From: Daphnia pulex
Lineage: Eukaryota > Arthropoda > Branchiopoda > Diplostraca > Daphniidae
Length of the DNA: 64,000 nucleotides
NCBI RefSeq assembly: GCF_021134715.1
Contig: NC_060018.1
Coordinates: forward strand, 3,303,501-3,367,500
Reading direction: 5' to 3'
Shown here: piece after piece, positions 35,843-49,523 of the stretch
How the letters are laid out: each line of letters opens with the position of its first letter
Position numbering within the stretch: position 1 is the stretch's first letter
Made by a program: the position numbers and the translations under genes
Notes under the pieces: model-generated
Database searches by the model: none
The model's input: the letters and a program-made list of their open reading frames with translations, nothing else
What the model was told of the DNA's origin: nothing

Positions 35843-38800
35843 TCAGAAGAAGAACGTCAGTTGATTGTATCGCATAACCTTGGCCAGAAATAGCCAAAAA
35901 ATACTGGCGACGAAAATGACCGCAGAGCCAGCCCAACCGAGTAACATTGACCTGTAAAAAAGTTGTTGAAAAATTGAATAACAAATCGCTTGGAAGCAAA
36001 GAAAAAGAGAAAATGTTTTAGATTTTTTCATTTCATTTCTTATACCAGCTGTTTGAAAAGATCCGAGCCTCGTTGTACTCGACTGGATTCACTAACGGAT
36101 CGTCAACAAAGCCCGTTTCACGCCGACTGTTTCGCTTGCAGTGCATGATGACGAGCGAGAAGACGGCAAAGAGAGCTGAACAGAAATTAGAAACCATTTC
36201 CCGTTGATTTTAAACTCCCGTTTATTTTCCCATTTTTTTGTTTCAAATCACTTGGCATTAACTCGATAATAATAATATACTCTGTCCTGACCCGGGCTAA
36301 ATGTGAAATTTTCAACAAACCTGCTAGAATGTACATGACTCCAGTAATGAGCACTGCGCTGATTTGACGCTTCATAATTCCGAAAGTTCCGAGCAGAGCA
36401 GCTGACGCCAGGAGAATAACGCAGACCATGGCGCAAGAGATCGATAAATTGTGCATTTCTGAAAGGATTTGTTATAGAATCGAAGAGAGTGAGGAAACCA
36501 TCAGCCAGTGTTATTCATTTACACAGGAGAGAGTTGGTGAGCTGGGGTTTGAGTTAGTCTATATCCACAACTTGGATTTATGTATGCGCGTTAGGCATCG
36601 CTGCAGGGATTTCGCCAGCCGCGTAATTAAGAAAGTTTTGGGCGATATTTCAATGTAGTTGTAGTAGTAGCTACATCAGTGAAATTTTCAAAATATACTG
36701 CTAGTTGTATTCACTTACTGGATTGAACGTGATGATTTAGGTAGTTGGACGTCACGCGAAATGCGTCATTTTCAACGCCGGAAGCTGCTAAAGCTCCGCT
36801 AGTGGCGAGGTACTCTGTGCAGGCATCACGGTCGAGGCCCATTTCTTGTAGCATTCTCAGTTGGTCGTCTGTTAAAACGGTACATCAAAAATATATATAT
36901 TTTATATTCGAGCCGAGATTCTCAACGGCAACGATCCAGTTATCGATTGGGAATGTTTGATCTATTAAAAAACTAACAACAACATTCCCGGCGTAGGACA
37001 TGGCAATCAGACCGCGAAAAGTTTTGCAATTCAATTCGTGCGTGAAAATAAAAGAAAAATATGTTTGCGCGCCTTGTTTTATTATTAAATTGATGTAAAA
37101 CAACTGCTCAATTTAACGTATTCGGTAGTCTAAAACAAAATGTCGGAGAAATAATTTTAGATGTACAAAAGGAAAGAAGAAGCAATCCTTTGTTTAAAAT
37201 ATATCTGATGGATCTCTCTAGTGCTTAGGATTGATCTCATATTTAGATAAATAAGCTTAACTTTCTTTTTTTCCATTCTTTCGAGAGAACGGAAGAGGTC
37301 CGCGTTCCCCCTGGAGATGAAAAGATATCGGTGCATAGAAATTCCAATAGAAGTTATATCAAGTCTTAGATATATGCATTTTCTCCGGACTGTGCGTAGT
37401 CCGCCCAGTGGCCATATAACAAGAAACTGGTTGCTAATGGAGGCTTGTTTTGTTTTTTCTTTTCCCCCCAGAGATAGGAAACCCCCCCGAAAATAAAAGG
37501 GAAGAAGAAAAAGGATTTATTTCTTTACTCTGAAGATCGACGCAAAGATGCCAGATGCCACCGTGGAGCGGGATCAAGTAGAACAAAGAATCGGGACGAC
37601 GGCGGGTGCTGCCGGCCCGCTTTTTACGACGGTGCGTTCCGTTCGACGTCGCGTGCCTCCTATTACGCCTCGAGAGGATCCGGGACTTGTTGAACGCTCC
37701 GTCTTCCGGATGACTAAATCCGCTCCATCTTTGCTGAAATAATGAAAGAAAAAAGGAAAAAGAAATTTTCGTGAAAGAGCCTTGCTGATGGACTCACGCA
37801 GCCATTGATTGATCAATTTTCTGCAGTTGCTCATCGATCTTTTCTGCCGACTGCCAAGAGTCTCTCGAGTTGTTGTTTATACCGTTGCTGGGTGGTGATG
37901 AATGAATCATCAACTTTTATATGTGTGTGTGTGTAGTACTACCTTGGATATTTCTTGTTGGCGGTCGATTGAGGCGAACTGGACGTAATTTGGGGCGCCG
38001 AACGGCCGGTCCAGTGAAAGCCCATCGTTGGGTCGGATTGGGGTTGTTGCTGCTGTTGTTGTTGTTGTTGTATTGGATGCGTTGCGCTTTGGCAGCAGGT
38101 AGGAATTAGACGAAGATGGAGTCCGGCCTGATAATTTACCACCGGCGGTCGATGATGACGCCAGCGGATTCAAAACGATCCGCGCCACCTGGGCGAAAAT
38201 GATAAAATTTCATCCGTGAAAGGAATTTCTTTAAAATAAAGTTGTTATCAACTAAGCCGCGAAAGTGGATTAGACAAACAAAAGTCTCAACAAACAAGTT
38301 GGAGTTGTGTTGGCGCAAGGAAGTTTTTTGGTGTGTTCCACATCTTCCGCCCGCGTGACGGAAGCGCCGACAGCTGGCGCCAGTTCCGACCGAACTTATC
38401 GCACCTGCTGCTGCTGTTTGCCGTGTGTGACCTTATTTAGATTCGCGACTCAACTTTCAATCCGACTTGCTGTTGTCTGGAGGGGATTGCCGAATGGAGA
38501 AACTTGATTCAATTAAAAGATAACACGCGCTCGCCTCGTTGGACCCTACCCTAGTTCAGTTGAATGTTCCGTCGTCACGGGCGGATCCTGCAGACGTCCA
38601 TTCAAAATCCCAGGCAGTTTCATTCCAGCCATAAAAGCGGGTCTTATACATTTATGTTTGTAGTTTACACACACTGGGTAGGACCATTTAGAATAGATCC
38701 GTTTTGCCGGAGGGAGTTATATGTAGTGTAACCACAGCGTGAGTGAGAGAGAGAGAGAACGGCGTGTGTGTATAATAAAAACACGTTGCGATCGTAATAT

Positions 38801-39636
38801 TGATCCTGCTGTACGCAGCACATCATATGCAGACTCTGGAACGCCCCCGGCTTGTACATATGGAATCTCTTATATGTAAATCTCGCTGAGCTGCTATTGT
38901 AAAATTCTTCCACTATTTCAATAATGCCGTTCACCATTTTCGTGATACAAGAACCTCGAGTCCCGTGAATTTATCAGCAGCTCGCTACTTTTTTTCCAAA
39001 ATGAAAATTTCACCGGAATTATTTTTTGGATACATCTTTGATAGTAATCGGATGGGTTTTCTTTTCTGTCGTGTTGGTAGACATATCGGGCCTGGAAAGA
39101 AAATTCCCGCGGCCTAATAATAACGTGTCACGACATGCGAGCATATTATAGAGCTATAGCATATATAGATATGTGTGCGCGTTGATATCTTACGGTTTTG
39201 TTAAAGAGCCAAGTAAGCCGATGAGTTCCGTTGCTGCGCTGGGCGATGGCGTCGATGGAACTGACGTTGTAGTCGATCCTCTCCCAGTAATCAGTGAAAA
39301 TGGACGCCGACAAAGCCTCCAATTATTTTAAAAAAAGAGAAGAAAAGAGAAAAATTGATTATTGTGTCAAAGGGGAGAAATCACAGTAGTGGATGAGGGA
39401 TCTCTTTTGTCATGCATGGAAGAGTTGGTGATGCAGTGGTGGGAGATCATTACAGCCGTGCCAAGAAGAGTGAACGCCACGGTGATCATTAAACATCCCA
39501 ACGTAGGCCGACATCGCTGATGACGGCGACTCGACGACAATTGGCGCTGATGGAGACCGTGACGTTTCAGATGATGAAACGAGTCCAATCCCGACAGAGC
39601 GTCCGTTTCACCAGGATCAGACGACTGCTGTGACAT
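35843..39636 (-). CDS. Four-helix membrane protein of claudin/PMP22 type (tetraspan D)
   Basis: Exons 39636-39385, 39316-39194, 39091-38935 (least certain), 36868-36719, 36458-36321, 36175-36046 and 35951-35843 join in phase to 352 residues. Helix 1 is in exon 1 (LGCLMITVAFTLLGTAVMIS) after a basic, His-rich cytoplasmic N-terminus. A long extracellular loop with W-E-R-I and N-glycosylation sites follows. Helix 2 (MVCVILLASAALLGTFGIM), helix 3 (AVLITGVMYILAGLFALFAV) and helix 4 (LLGWAGSAVIFVASIFWLFL) come next, with NSWSMLLGW before helix 4. The order of one loop plus four helices and the aromatic NSWS start of helix 4 match the claudin/PMP22/EMP and calcium-channel-gamma superfamily; a closer name is not justified. 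Dropping the third exon breaks the frame, which supports an exon of its phase there. It is divergent from the related gene at 43.6 kb. Confidence 0.72.
37831..38188 (-). CDS. Extra coding exons inside tetraspan D (alternative isoform or nested gene)
   Basis: Two splice-bordered minus-strand exons lie in the large intron of tetraspan D. Exon 38188-37943 follows the acceptor tttcgcccag and ends at AAG|gtagta. It encodes VARIVLNPLASSSTAGG..., then a Thr/Asn run, then RPNDGLSLDRPFG and ASIDRQQEISK. It joins in phase to 37887-37831 (QRYKQQLERLLAVGRKDR, stop TGA). A further open exon to the left, 37759-37574, reads KDGADLVIRKTERSTSPGSS. It joins in phase only to a different frame of these exons, one with poly-Gln and a stop upstream. 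The composition looks coding, but I recognise no family. They could be an alternative C-terminus after exon 2 of tetraspan D (phase 0 fits) or part of another gene. Confidence 0.35.
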
Positions 39637-42600
39637 GATTGCTCATTGATTTCGCGGCGCCTAATTTGATTGATTTAGACTCTGTTGAAACATCAAATCA
39701 TCATTAGTCGCAATTTAAAATCTCCTTGCGTTAATTCAATTCCAACCGCGAGCTATAATTTTAATGCGATTTTGCCGTTGACACGCTCCTCATCGATTTT
39801 TGTCTGAACTTGAAAAAACAAATTGTACACTGGAGGAGAGACACACAGTCTAAGGAGGTGCTCCTATACCAGATGGGGAGGGGGGTTATATTAGCTAAGC
39901 AATATACTATGTACATTGGAAAAAGAAAGGCGAGTATCGAGAGAAGAGCCGGAACTGCGCTGGGATAGAGATAAGTAGAGTTCCGGAGCTGGCTAAAAGC
40001 TCCTATAGTGATAGCTTCGTATATACAGCTCCTTGTTGCAAAATATATATATCACTCTCGCCGCCACCGCTGCCACCGCCTTCGGGGTAAACCCAGTATG
40101 CCAGATAGCCTCAAGTCTATTATCTATTCACGAAAGGAAAATGTGTCTAGCCAAATGGAATGGACTTTTTTTCTTGTGTGTGCAGTACACGGCACCAACT
40201 CCCCTTGGGTGATGGATTGATGGATCCTCCCGCTTTTGGCCAATGGCAACAGCAGTCTCAGCAATAACCCTTTGAACTTTTTCTCTTATTACTTTGTCTG
40301 TTGGCCCGTGCGGGAGTTATCTACTGACCTCACCCATAAAACATAAACAAAAAGAAAACGGGAATCGAGTTCGGGATTCCGTTTCTTTGACTCACAAATC
40401 ATGGCATTAATAATAATAGCTTTGCCAGTTATTTATTGGCGGGTAGAAATCACAATTTCATCCGTGCAAGAGGCCCTTAATAGTTGTCCTCAAGTTGCGG
40501 GTGTCGTCGACGACAAAGATGCGCTAATAAACAAAGATATCGGGAGTGGGTGGCGTCTAGACGAAAAGGGAATTAACTGGGCCAATCTCTTTTTGTCCAC
40601 CAGGAGTCATTCTTCTTACAAAGGCTGTCTCCTTTTTCTTTTGCCGAGCCTATTGCAGCAAGTTAATCCTTCAAGTGTGAGGGAGCTGGAAAAAGCACTT
40701 TGAAAATGTTGCAGCGAGCACACGTCCTGTAACGACCGTCTAGCTCTTATTCTCACTGGTACATGAAAGAGTAAGAAAAGGCTTTCCCGATTCCCAGAAG
40801 AATAGACGTCATTCTTCCCCCCCCCCCTTTTTTATATACATTTTTCCTTTAGAGGACATTGAATTTTTCACGAGCCATTGTGTATAATAGATTACGTAGG
40901 CCTATTTATACACGCGAAGAACAGAAGCTTAACTGATAAAAAACCCCCCGTATTTTTGAGCTACCATCAAAGTTTGATTGGCTGATGGAGGCGTTTACCT
41001 GCATATGGACAGAAACGATTTCTGCCGGCCTATATTAACCCGGGTCGATATTACACAACCCAAATGATTTCCGTCGAAATACTATAAACAGAACAGAGCC
41101 GAAAAAAAAATGAGTTATAAGTTGTAGAACTTACGTGTGAGCTTAATGGACGATAGATAATGATGAAAAGTTTTTCGCTACGTCGCCTGTTAATGTTGTT
41201 GCCAATTGTGTTGGCCGGGCGACAATCATTCCAGCTGTTTTGGACAAAAAAAAAAAGAGAAAAAGTGTCGGGAGTCAGTCGCAGCTGTTGCGCTCGGCTG
41301 CTATACAACCCGCCGTCTTGCAGAGGGGACTCGTCGATCCCGGAGCGGCGACGTACGGAGACTGATGAGCCACCACCACCACCACCACAGAGTGTAGAGA
41401 TACACACACAAACACAGCAGCGCGGGGAATAAATATAATAATAAAGCCAAGAGAAGGAGAGAGCCGGAGCCAAAACGATCCGTCGTCGTGCGCAATGTGA
41501 AAATCTGAGAGACTCCCGAGCTCTTTCCCGCGATATATAGGTATCCTGTTTCTTCCTTTTTTTTCCCCGCAAGAGTCTTTTTCTCTCGGTTCCTTTTTGC
41601 TTCTGTTATATAAATATATCTATACTGCACACTCATATATATATCGTGAAGAAAAAGGGGAGGACAAATGGTGCGCCGACTCGGTTTGTATTGCGCGCGC
41701 GCGCGCGCGTTAGCGGCTGGTGGAATTGAAAACAAAACAAAAATTCGTTGGATTTTCTTGAACAAAAGAAAATGAGAACAAAAGAATTCAACTGCAGCAG
41801 CAGCAGGCAAACGGCATGTTGCCAAAGTGTGGAGCTAATTTACAATGTCAGCGATGTGGATGAAAACCCGTTTTTTCCCCCCTTTATTTCTTTCGATCGA
41901 TTTATGGCAAAACGATTATCGATTTGCTCGGCCCTTGTATATTCGTTGGGAATTCAATTTATTATTTAAAGTGGGACGCAACCAGAGCGGTATTTTTTTT
42001 TCGATTAAGGAAAAAATAAAAGAGGGATAAAACAACATTTGGTATGCGTCATCAACTCCTGCCATCTACCTCGTTCGTGAGTCAACCATTTCCGAAAAGG
42101 AAGACAAATAAATTTCAGAACCTCCGCAGGAAAAGAAGAAAAAAGGTTCCTGCTGTCCGATCAACTGGAAAAATCCTTTGACATATCGTTCAAATGCACC
42201 GATATAATTATATACGGTAGGGCAAACGATAGAATGTAATCTCTTCACGCGTGACTCAACTTTTTCTCGGTTATTCCACAGCCCCATGCAGCACCGAACA
42301 AACAAAAAAGTCAGTAACTTCTTTTGTCAATTTCGTGCGGGATCGTGTGTGGGAGTCTACACTTTGGCGCATCACAGAAAATCACGGATCGTTCAAGGCT
42401 GTTGGCGTCCATCGTTCCGTCGCAAAGGTGAAACCGAAATAGATAGGCGATCCCCTTATGCACGCGTGTTCGTGCGTGTCTTTATTTTATTGAATTTTTT
42501 TTTTCTTTTGGGGTCCCTTTTTGTAAATATTTTTACGAGGTGGATGGCATCTGTTGGTTGATTGCACTTTGAAGAAGAAATTCCGGAATACAAGAAAAGT

Positions 42601-43631
42601 CCTTGGAGCACGTCATCCAGAACTCCGCCTACTTCTTCAACGAGCGAAAAAATAATTCCGTCCTCCGCCGAGAAATTTCATTTCAAAAAGGTGATGAAGG
42701 CGGAATGAAATGCAACCATGAACACAAAACAATTCCGGGCGGATAATAAGCGAAAAAAAGAAGAAGAAAATTCTTTTTAAAAAAAACGTCATAACATTTT
42801 TGTGCGTCCTCGGAAGCTTCCCCCCCACCAATGTCATCATTCCTCTTCTTCTTCTTGTTGCTTCTTCTTCCGAGTTGCCCGGGGGGCGAGAAGAAACTCC
42901 AGGTGGAAAGGTAAGTCGAAAGAAGAAAGAATGATGAAAGAAGGTGTGCGCTCCCAAGCGGAAAAATAGAAAAGCTAGAAAAAAAGAAAGAAGAAGGTTC
43001 ATATGAATTGTAATTCCGACAGGTAAAATATATAGCCTGCGGGGTGGTGGTGCAGCACACCAGGTAGTACTAGTATATATCTCCAGGCAACTCACGGATG
43101 GGTGGGTGGGTGGGGAGTGAGGAGGAATGTGGGCGGATAGTTAAAGAAAAAAGAGCCGACAGGCATGGAAGGAGAGAGAAAGAAAGAAAGAATCCCCAGG
43201 TAAGAAAAAAGAAGGTGGGGGTGAGCAGGGCATCGAGCCAAACTATTCCTCCAGGCCCCCAGTCGTACAGCAACTCTAAAGCCAGCAGCAAGTGTTTTTC
43301 TCAAAGTCTCTGAGATCGTTTTTAAAAAATTATTTGGGACAAACTAACTACTAAAAAAGTTTATTCCCATTTAGTTTCATCAAAATTTTTAAATTTCGTT
43401 CCAAATAATTCACGTGGAGAAAACAATTTGAGCACTAGGGAAATCTTCTTGAAAAGAAGATCTTCTCGTCGAGTGTGTCTACCACCGCCATCTTGTTTTG
43501 GTTGTTTTTCGTTTGTCTGGGAGAGGCTTTGGTAGAAATTTTAGTTGGCCAAAAACTCTCTCTCTCTCTTGTCTTTATCTACGAAAGAAAATTCTTGTTA
43601 AATAATCAACGAAAAGTATCAAAAGAAGAAG
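39637..43631. promoter_or_regulatory. Divergent upstream region between tetraspans D and E
   Basis: About 4 kb between two start codons that point away from each other, so both 5' regions lie here. It holds simple sequence: a (GC)n tract at 41694-41709, CA/GA repeats, a run of C near 40808-40820, and GAAA/AAGA tracts between 42.7 and 43.2 kb. Many frames are open because composition is skewed, but none shows a domain. No core promoter element is convincing. Confidence 0.4.
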
Positions 43632-46600
43632 ATGCCTTGTTCGGCCTACACACTCTCGTTGGCCACGATCGCCGCCGTGATCTCAGTGGCGTTGATCGCC
43701 ATCGCCTTCTCCACGGATAATTGGAGTCGGATTACCATCGATCGTCTCAAACTCGAGGTAAAATTATATGTATTTATAGAAAAATGTTTTTGTGGTTATT
43801 TTCTTGTTCGCTTCTTTGACTTTTAACGTCCTTAAACACTGGCGCCATATGGCGTAACACATCGTCCATTTCGGGTGGGGGGCGTTGGCACTTGTAAGGG
43901 CTAAAACTACTTTGCTTGTTTTTATTCTTTTGAAATGAAAGATGGAGGACGAGCGTGAAGCGTGAAAGATTGATGCTTGATTATTCGCCCAAGTTTCTTT
44001 ATGATGAAAAGAAGAGGCCCCGCAGTCATTCAAGTTTCTCCATGTGGTGGTGGTAGCCATTAAAAAAGAACCCAAATGTCACGAACGTGGAAATTGAATT
44101 GCAACTTTTGTCTGTCTGTGTGGAATCTATGTCGAATCATTGAAAGAAAAAAAGAGTAGTAGTTTCTTTTCAAATTTTAACACATTTTTCCATTCTTTTT
44201 TTATTTTTGATTGATTATAGCCTCAGGTGACTCGAGGCGACTTGGCGTTGCAAGGTGAACTGGAGAGCAACATTCTGTATTTCTCCAGAACCAAAGGACT
44301 CTTCCGGATTTGCTTCGATGACAAGAAAGTCCCTAAAGGAGGTCAGTACCTTTTTAAAAAGAAAAATAACATTTAATTCTGGTTGGACGAGTCCCCCCTC
44401 AAAAATGTTCGTTGCGATTGGATAATCTCAAATTGTAATGGAGGGTGACGGAACGATACAAAATCATGGGGATGCCAAACAACAACCGAAAACAGTTCAG
44501 CGACCCGTCGACTCTGCCATTAACTTGTGTAAATAATGAAAGTGGCTCGTATAATAGTCTCTCGGTACTTATTACCAAGTATGCGAACTCTTTTTATTTT
44601 ACACCACAATTTGTTCCGAAATGCCCTCAACAACTTTGGGAAATAAAAGATCCTCCTAGCTCATCCTGCTGCTGGCGAGGCCGCGCTAATCATTTGACCG
44701 AGGGAAAAATGTGGTTAACTTCTTTTGTGTATAGATCAGTATATTTCTAGGTATGTGTCGGGAGGGAAAAAACCCAACTTTTATGAAAAAATTTGGGGAA
44801 GAATAGGATGTGGTGGGTGGAGTGGGAGAAAAAAACCTTGGCGGTCTTCTTCTTCCTCCTTAATATTCCGGAATTCTTTTTTTTTTCCCTTTCCCTGAGA
44901 GTTGGGAAAAAATGTTTTTTTAGTTCCTGGTCGACACATTTACGGCGTGCATCCAAATGTAGACAACTTGAAACTATTTTTCTGGTTGTTGTTGTTAAAA
45001 ACGTATATAATTTTATATTTCGTCAGGGTTGATTTGTTGTGTCTGTGTGGAAGAATTCTGGGCTCTCTTCGTTCTTTTTTTTTATTAATCGTATTTTTAT
45101 ATGAAAAGGGAAAATATTTATTTAACAGTTTCATGTAACGACATCAAAACGTTTATTCACGTTGATGGGCGGTTGGCCCGGGCCAAGTTCAAGGGCGGAC
45201 ACAACCCCGTGAGTCAAAAAGATGGTTGTAACTGCTGCGGGATTTCTTTCATTTTCTCTGTCGAATAAGTTCTCTTTTTTGATTTGTTTGATTGAGCGGT
45301 TTTTAACCTTCCCTATGGCGACTTTGGCTTTGAAAAACATTTGATAAAAGGAGATTCGAGTAAATAACGTGCAAGGTGTCGCAAGTCACGCTGCAACAGA
45401 TGTTAAAGCCCTAAAGTTTTTAAAAGAAGATTTCGGGTTTCAAAGACTCTCCATACACAATGACACGGTGGAGATCGGTCGTGAAAAAGAGAGATGAAAG
45501 CTGTTTTTGTTTGTTTAACAAATAAAATTTAAGATATTCTTTTTATTTTCCTACGTACACTTTTACAACAAACTGGGTTACAAGGTTTTCAAAGTAACTG
45601 AGCAACCGACCAAATACGCACACGTCTCATCCGGTTCTGTGCGGTGGTTGCAACGAAATGAAGTGCCGCTAAGTTGGACTTTTGTGTGTTGTGTTCTATT
45701 CTTTCCAGGTCAGACTCACGGTTGGACATGAAACACCGTAAAACACACACACCTACATACACGCAATTGTCGGTCGAAGAAAAACAAATTTGTGTGTCCC
45801 ATTCTTCCTCTTATTTACCGTGAGACAAGACTAGTCTCTCTACATAGCGGCATACAATTCCAAGTGGTGTGTGTGTATGGATAGATAGCGGGGTGTAACC
45901 GAGCATTCGTGACGTTTGGCCGATATTCTTCTATGGCCAGTCCACACATTTGTTTCCTATTTTTCTACCTAGAGAGATTGGTGGCTATATAGTTTCTCTC
46001 TCTTCTTTTTTCCCTTTGGTTATTATATTTGCAGGTCAGCTAACGGAGTTTTAAAAGAAACAAATTATATGGCGCAGATAGATGTGTGTGAGTGACCCCC
46101 TTTTTCTATGGCTCCACAGAGTATACACACACACACGTGAGATTAAGGACATGTATGGTATGTTGGGCAGTGGGCGTCTGCTGATTTATTCGAAGAAGAA
46201 AAATACAAAAAAACAAACAAGAGAAGACCCTTAGACTGGGAGAAGAAGAATTGACTTTCCTCCTTCCGCACTTTCTCCCCGCCAAATTGGCACCCAGTTC
46301 ACCTCAATCTTTACAACTGTGAGTGGCAAATGATGTCTTCTCTCGGGTTACAAGAGAAACTGGCTGGGTGGGTGCACTGCAGAGAAAGAAATTTAATTCT
46401 AGTTCCAAGGATAATGGATGTCTCGAAGGGAAAATTCACAAAAGCAACGGAGAATCTCAAAGGTGTGTATTGTACAACCAATAAAACCAGAAAAAGAAGA
46501 GAATTGTGACCTAGTGGAAGTACGAACCTTCTCTATTTCAATTGCGAATAGAAAATTGTCAGTTGATGGGCGACCAAAGAAGAAGAAAAGTCACGCTGTA

Positions 46601-49523
46601 GAATTGAGAGCAAACCGCTGCTTTCTCGACGAAGAAAATGGGTAGTAGTAGTGGAACACGTAAATGACCGGGGAGAGATCCTTGTTTGTTTTTTTTTGGA
46701 ATATTTTAAGTGAACTATGAAGTACAGACAGTTGTGTAACTGTGTACAGGTAGCCATTTCTCTTTCCGCTCTCTCTCACTCTTGAAATTATATTTATTTT
46801 GGCGACGGGTCGAATTATTTCTTACTTGTCAAAGCTGGTGTTGTTGTGACGTCAATATCCAGCGTTCCGCATCGGATGCGGGCCACCAACAGGAAACCGT
46901 GCCCCCATTTTCTCTTACTTATTCCTTTTGGTGCAAATCCCCCCGTCCACCTGTCTTGTTATTCACGTCATTCCAGACATTCACATTTTTCATTTCGAAA
47001 TAGAAACAAAAATAATAATAATTTTTTGTTTCTTTTTGACAGTTGAGACGTATCGCTCGCCAGTCGAGACCATCTGCACCAACATCGACTATTACATCCC
47101 GGACAATAAGGGAGACACTAAATCCTTTAGCGAAGATGCCATGGCTCGACTTCGTAAGTTTTCTTTTTTTCTGTTTCATCAAAACAACTGTTTTTAATCA
47201 TAATAATAACAACTGTATTTTTGTTCTCTAGATATGGGACGCGCCATGATCGCTCTCTTCATCGTGTCCTTCTTCTTTGACTTTGTTGCCTTTTGGACCG
47301 GAGTCGTCGGCTGTTGGCGCCGAGGAGCGGGCAACATCACCAGCACGGCCATTCTCATGCTTCTCGCATGTAAATACATCTCTCAGTTTTTTTTCTTACT
47401 TCATTTAAAAACCAAATTATCATTCCAATCTCGCTTTTGTTCCTCAACCCAAAAAGTTGAGGCTCCGGGGTGTGTGAACTCAATCTCAAATGTCTCTCAC
47501 TTGCTGCTGTCAAGAATGTGACTAGCGCACACAAATGATCTAGTTGTGTGTCTTTTTCACATCCTTAATCAAAAAAATTTAGTTTTTTGTTTAAAATATA
47601 ACCCTGGAACTTTTTCTTCAAAGCGAATTTGATTTGAATTTTGTTTTTTGGGGTTTTGTCTTTCAGGTTTGTTTAGCGCTGGCGGCATGGGTCTCTGGCA
47701 CGGCGTCGAATTCTACGAGAACGAAAAACTGGTTGGCGAGCGCGAGTTCCTCCGCCCCAAGGTAAAGACATTCGAAATGTTTTTTTGTTTTGTTTTTCCC
47801 CCTTGCGTGTTCCCGTTTTCTCTGCCCTGTCACGTCTCGGCCGTTGCCCATCTCATACGAGACACAAAGCGGGAATAATGTATTCAAACATGGTGGCGGT
47901 TTGAATTGTGAACAGGAAAACTAAACACAAAAAAGTAGTCGAATCAACTTTCGGAAAGAGAAACAAGAATTTCAAGTCCGTCGGACACTCACGATCGACC
48001 TCATTGTGAAGGACCGGTCTCTCTTGTTATGTTATTTTTTTTACTCAATAACTGTGGAGGATTCGGGGAAAAGGGCTTCCCGTTACACACACATACAATT
48101 TGCCCCCCACACCCTTCGTAAATTGACGTTATTTTCAGACGGGGTTTTTATTTATTGGTTCGACCTACAGTCGTTGATTTTCTTTCACGCTGAAACATAT
48201 TGGTGAATCCTCTTTTGCAAAACGGTATTATCCTTCCTTATATAATTATAATGATAAGACTAGTCGTAAAAAAGGGGGAAAATGAACTGAACCGAAGGGG
48301 TCCCGCTATATACATCGGGTCACGCTAGTTTGTCTGCGCCCCACAAAGAACAAAACAATGGGAATAGGCAACTTGATTTGATTCAACCGGGGGTCCCATA
48401 ATCAACTTTGGTCGGGTTTATTTTATTATTTTGGTGCGTCCCGTTTTTCCTAATATGGCGCGTATGTGCTCTATATATTCACCGTGACCGCGTGCGACGT
48501 GAACTTTACTGTACTGCTCCCACTAACGTGAATTCCGTATCTTTTTCTATTCATTCAGGTCTTGAAGGATGCTTCCAAAATCGACTACGACTGGTAACAA
48601 ATAAATAAATTTGCGGACTTGAAGAAAAATGATTATTGCAATAATTGTTGCGTTATAACAACAGGTCGTACATGATTGCCTGGATCGGAGTGGGTTTCGC
48701 CCTCATCTCGTCGATCCTCTTCTCCTGCGCCGCCATTTGCCTGCGCCGTGAACGTGAAAAGGAGGAGGCCGTCAATATGCAATACCTCATGCCTGGTACG
48801 TTTCGTCATTCTTTTCTTAGAATTCTCTGGACTTGCATATATGTACACGACTCTTGCGATGATGACTTAGAAAACAAATTTCACGATCTTATTCCCTCCT
48901 TGTGAGCCGAGTTGCTTCGAAAAAACCACTCGAGAAAAGCAACACAACACGAAGGAGTAGATGAGGAAGCTACCGTGAGAAGTCGAGCTGTCACGATCAG
49001 AGCAGCATATCCTGTCTGTATCTTTTCGGGTTGGGGGTCCGCTCCCATAGTCTCTTTTGAGATAAAGATAGAAAAAAAAAGTTGGAGGATTCGGTCGTGA
49101 AGATTTGTTGTGAAGAAAGGCACGCAGACAGTGTCATGTCATTGTTAGTTGTTAGACTTGATCAGGACGCGCCACGTTAACGGACGCCAGATGGAAGACG
49201 AGTACAACCCCGTAGGGAAGAAGAAAAAAATGTTTTTTCTTTTCTTATTTTATCTTTGTAGACGCAATTTCTTTTAAAATAAAAAAAAAGGACGCTCCGC
49301 TCCCGAGCGTTCACCCCACCCACCACCCACAGTCTCATTGATTCTAATTGATCACGAAGCTCCTAGTGTAATGGCATGGTGATGTTTTATGTTGTTTTTT
49401 CTTTCTTACTCTTTCATGTGATTCCCTGCGGCAGTCTATCCTCAAAAGCAGCAGTACGCTTACGGCTATGCTTATCCTGGACCCTACGCCTATGGTTCGC
49501 AGTACGGCCCGTACAATTACTGA
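43632..49523 (+). CDS. Four-helix membrane protein of claudin/PMP22 type (tetraspan E)
   Basis: Exons 43632-43757, 44221-44341, 47043-47153, 47232-47369, 47667-47761, 48559-48593, 48665-48795 and 49435-49523 join in phase to 281 residues. Helix 1 is LATIAAVISVALIAIAFSTD followed by NWSR. The first extracellular loop has the superfamily signature TKGLFRICFDD and a second Cys (ETICTNIDYYIP). Helix 2 is MIALFIVSFFFDFVAFWTGV, then GCWRRG; helix 3 is TAILMLLACLFSAGGMGL; helix 4 (MIAWIGVGFALISSILFSCA) starts after YDWS. The cytoplasmic tail has CLRREREKEE and then a Tyr-rich end (YAYGYAYPGPYAYGS). The GLxxxC loop motif and four helices place it in the claudin/PMP22/TMEM178-like superfamily. A role in cell contacts or as an auxiliary channel subunit is only inference. 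One intron (44342-47042) is 2.7 kb, much longer than the rest. Confidence 0.87.

Noticed and set aside
41051-43313. Several 70-170-residue frames on both strands
   Set aside because: They lie in CA, GA, GC and poly-purine simple sequence. Translations are low complexity with no conserved motif, and they overlap each other on opposite strands.
44445-45340. Frames inside the long intron of tetraspan E
   Set aside because: No domain, and flanking tetraspan exons join in phase without them.
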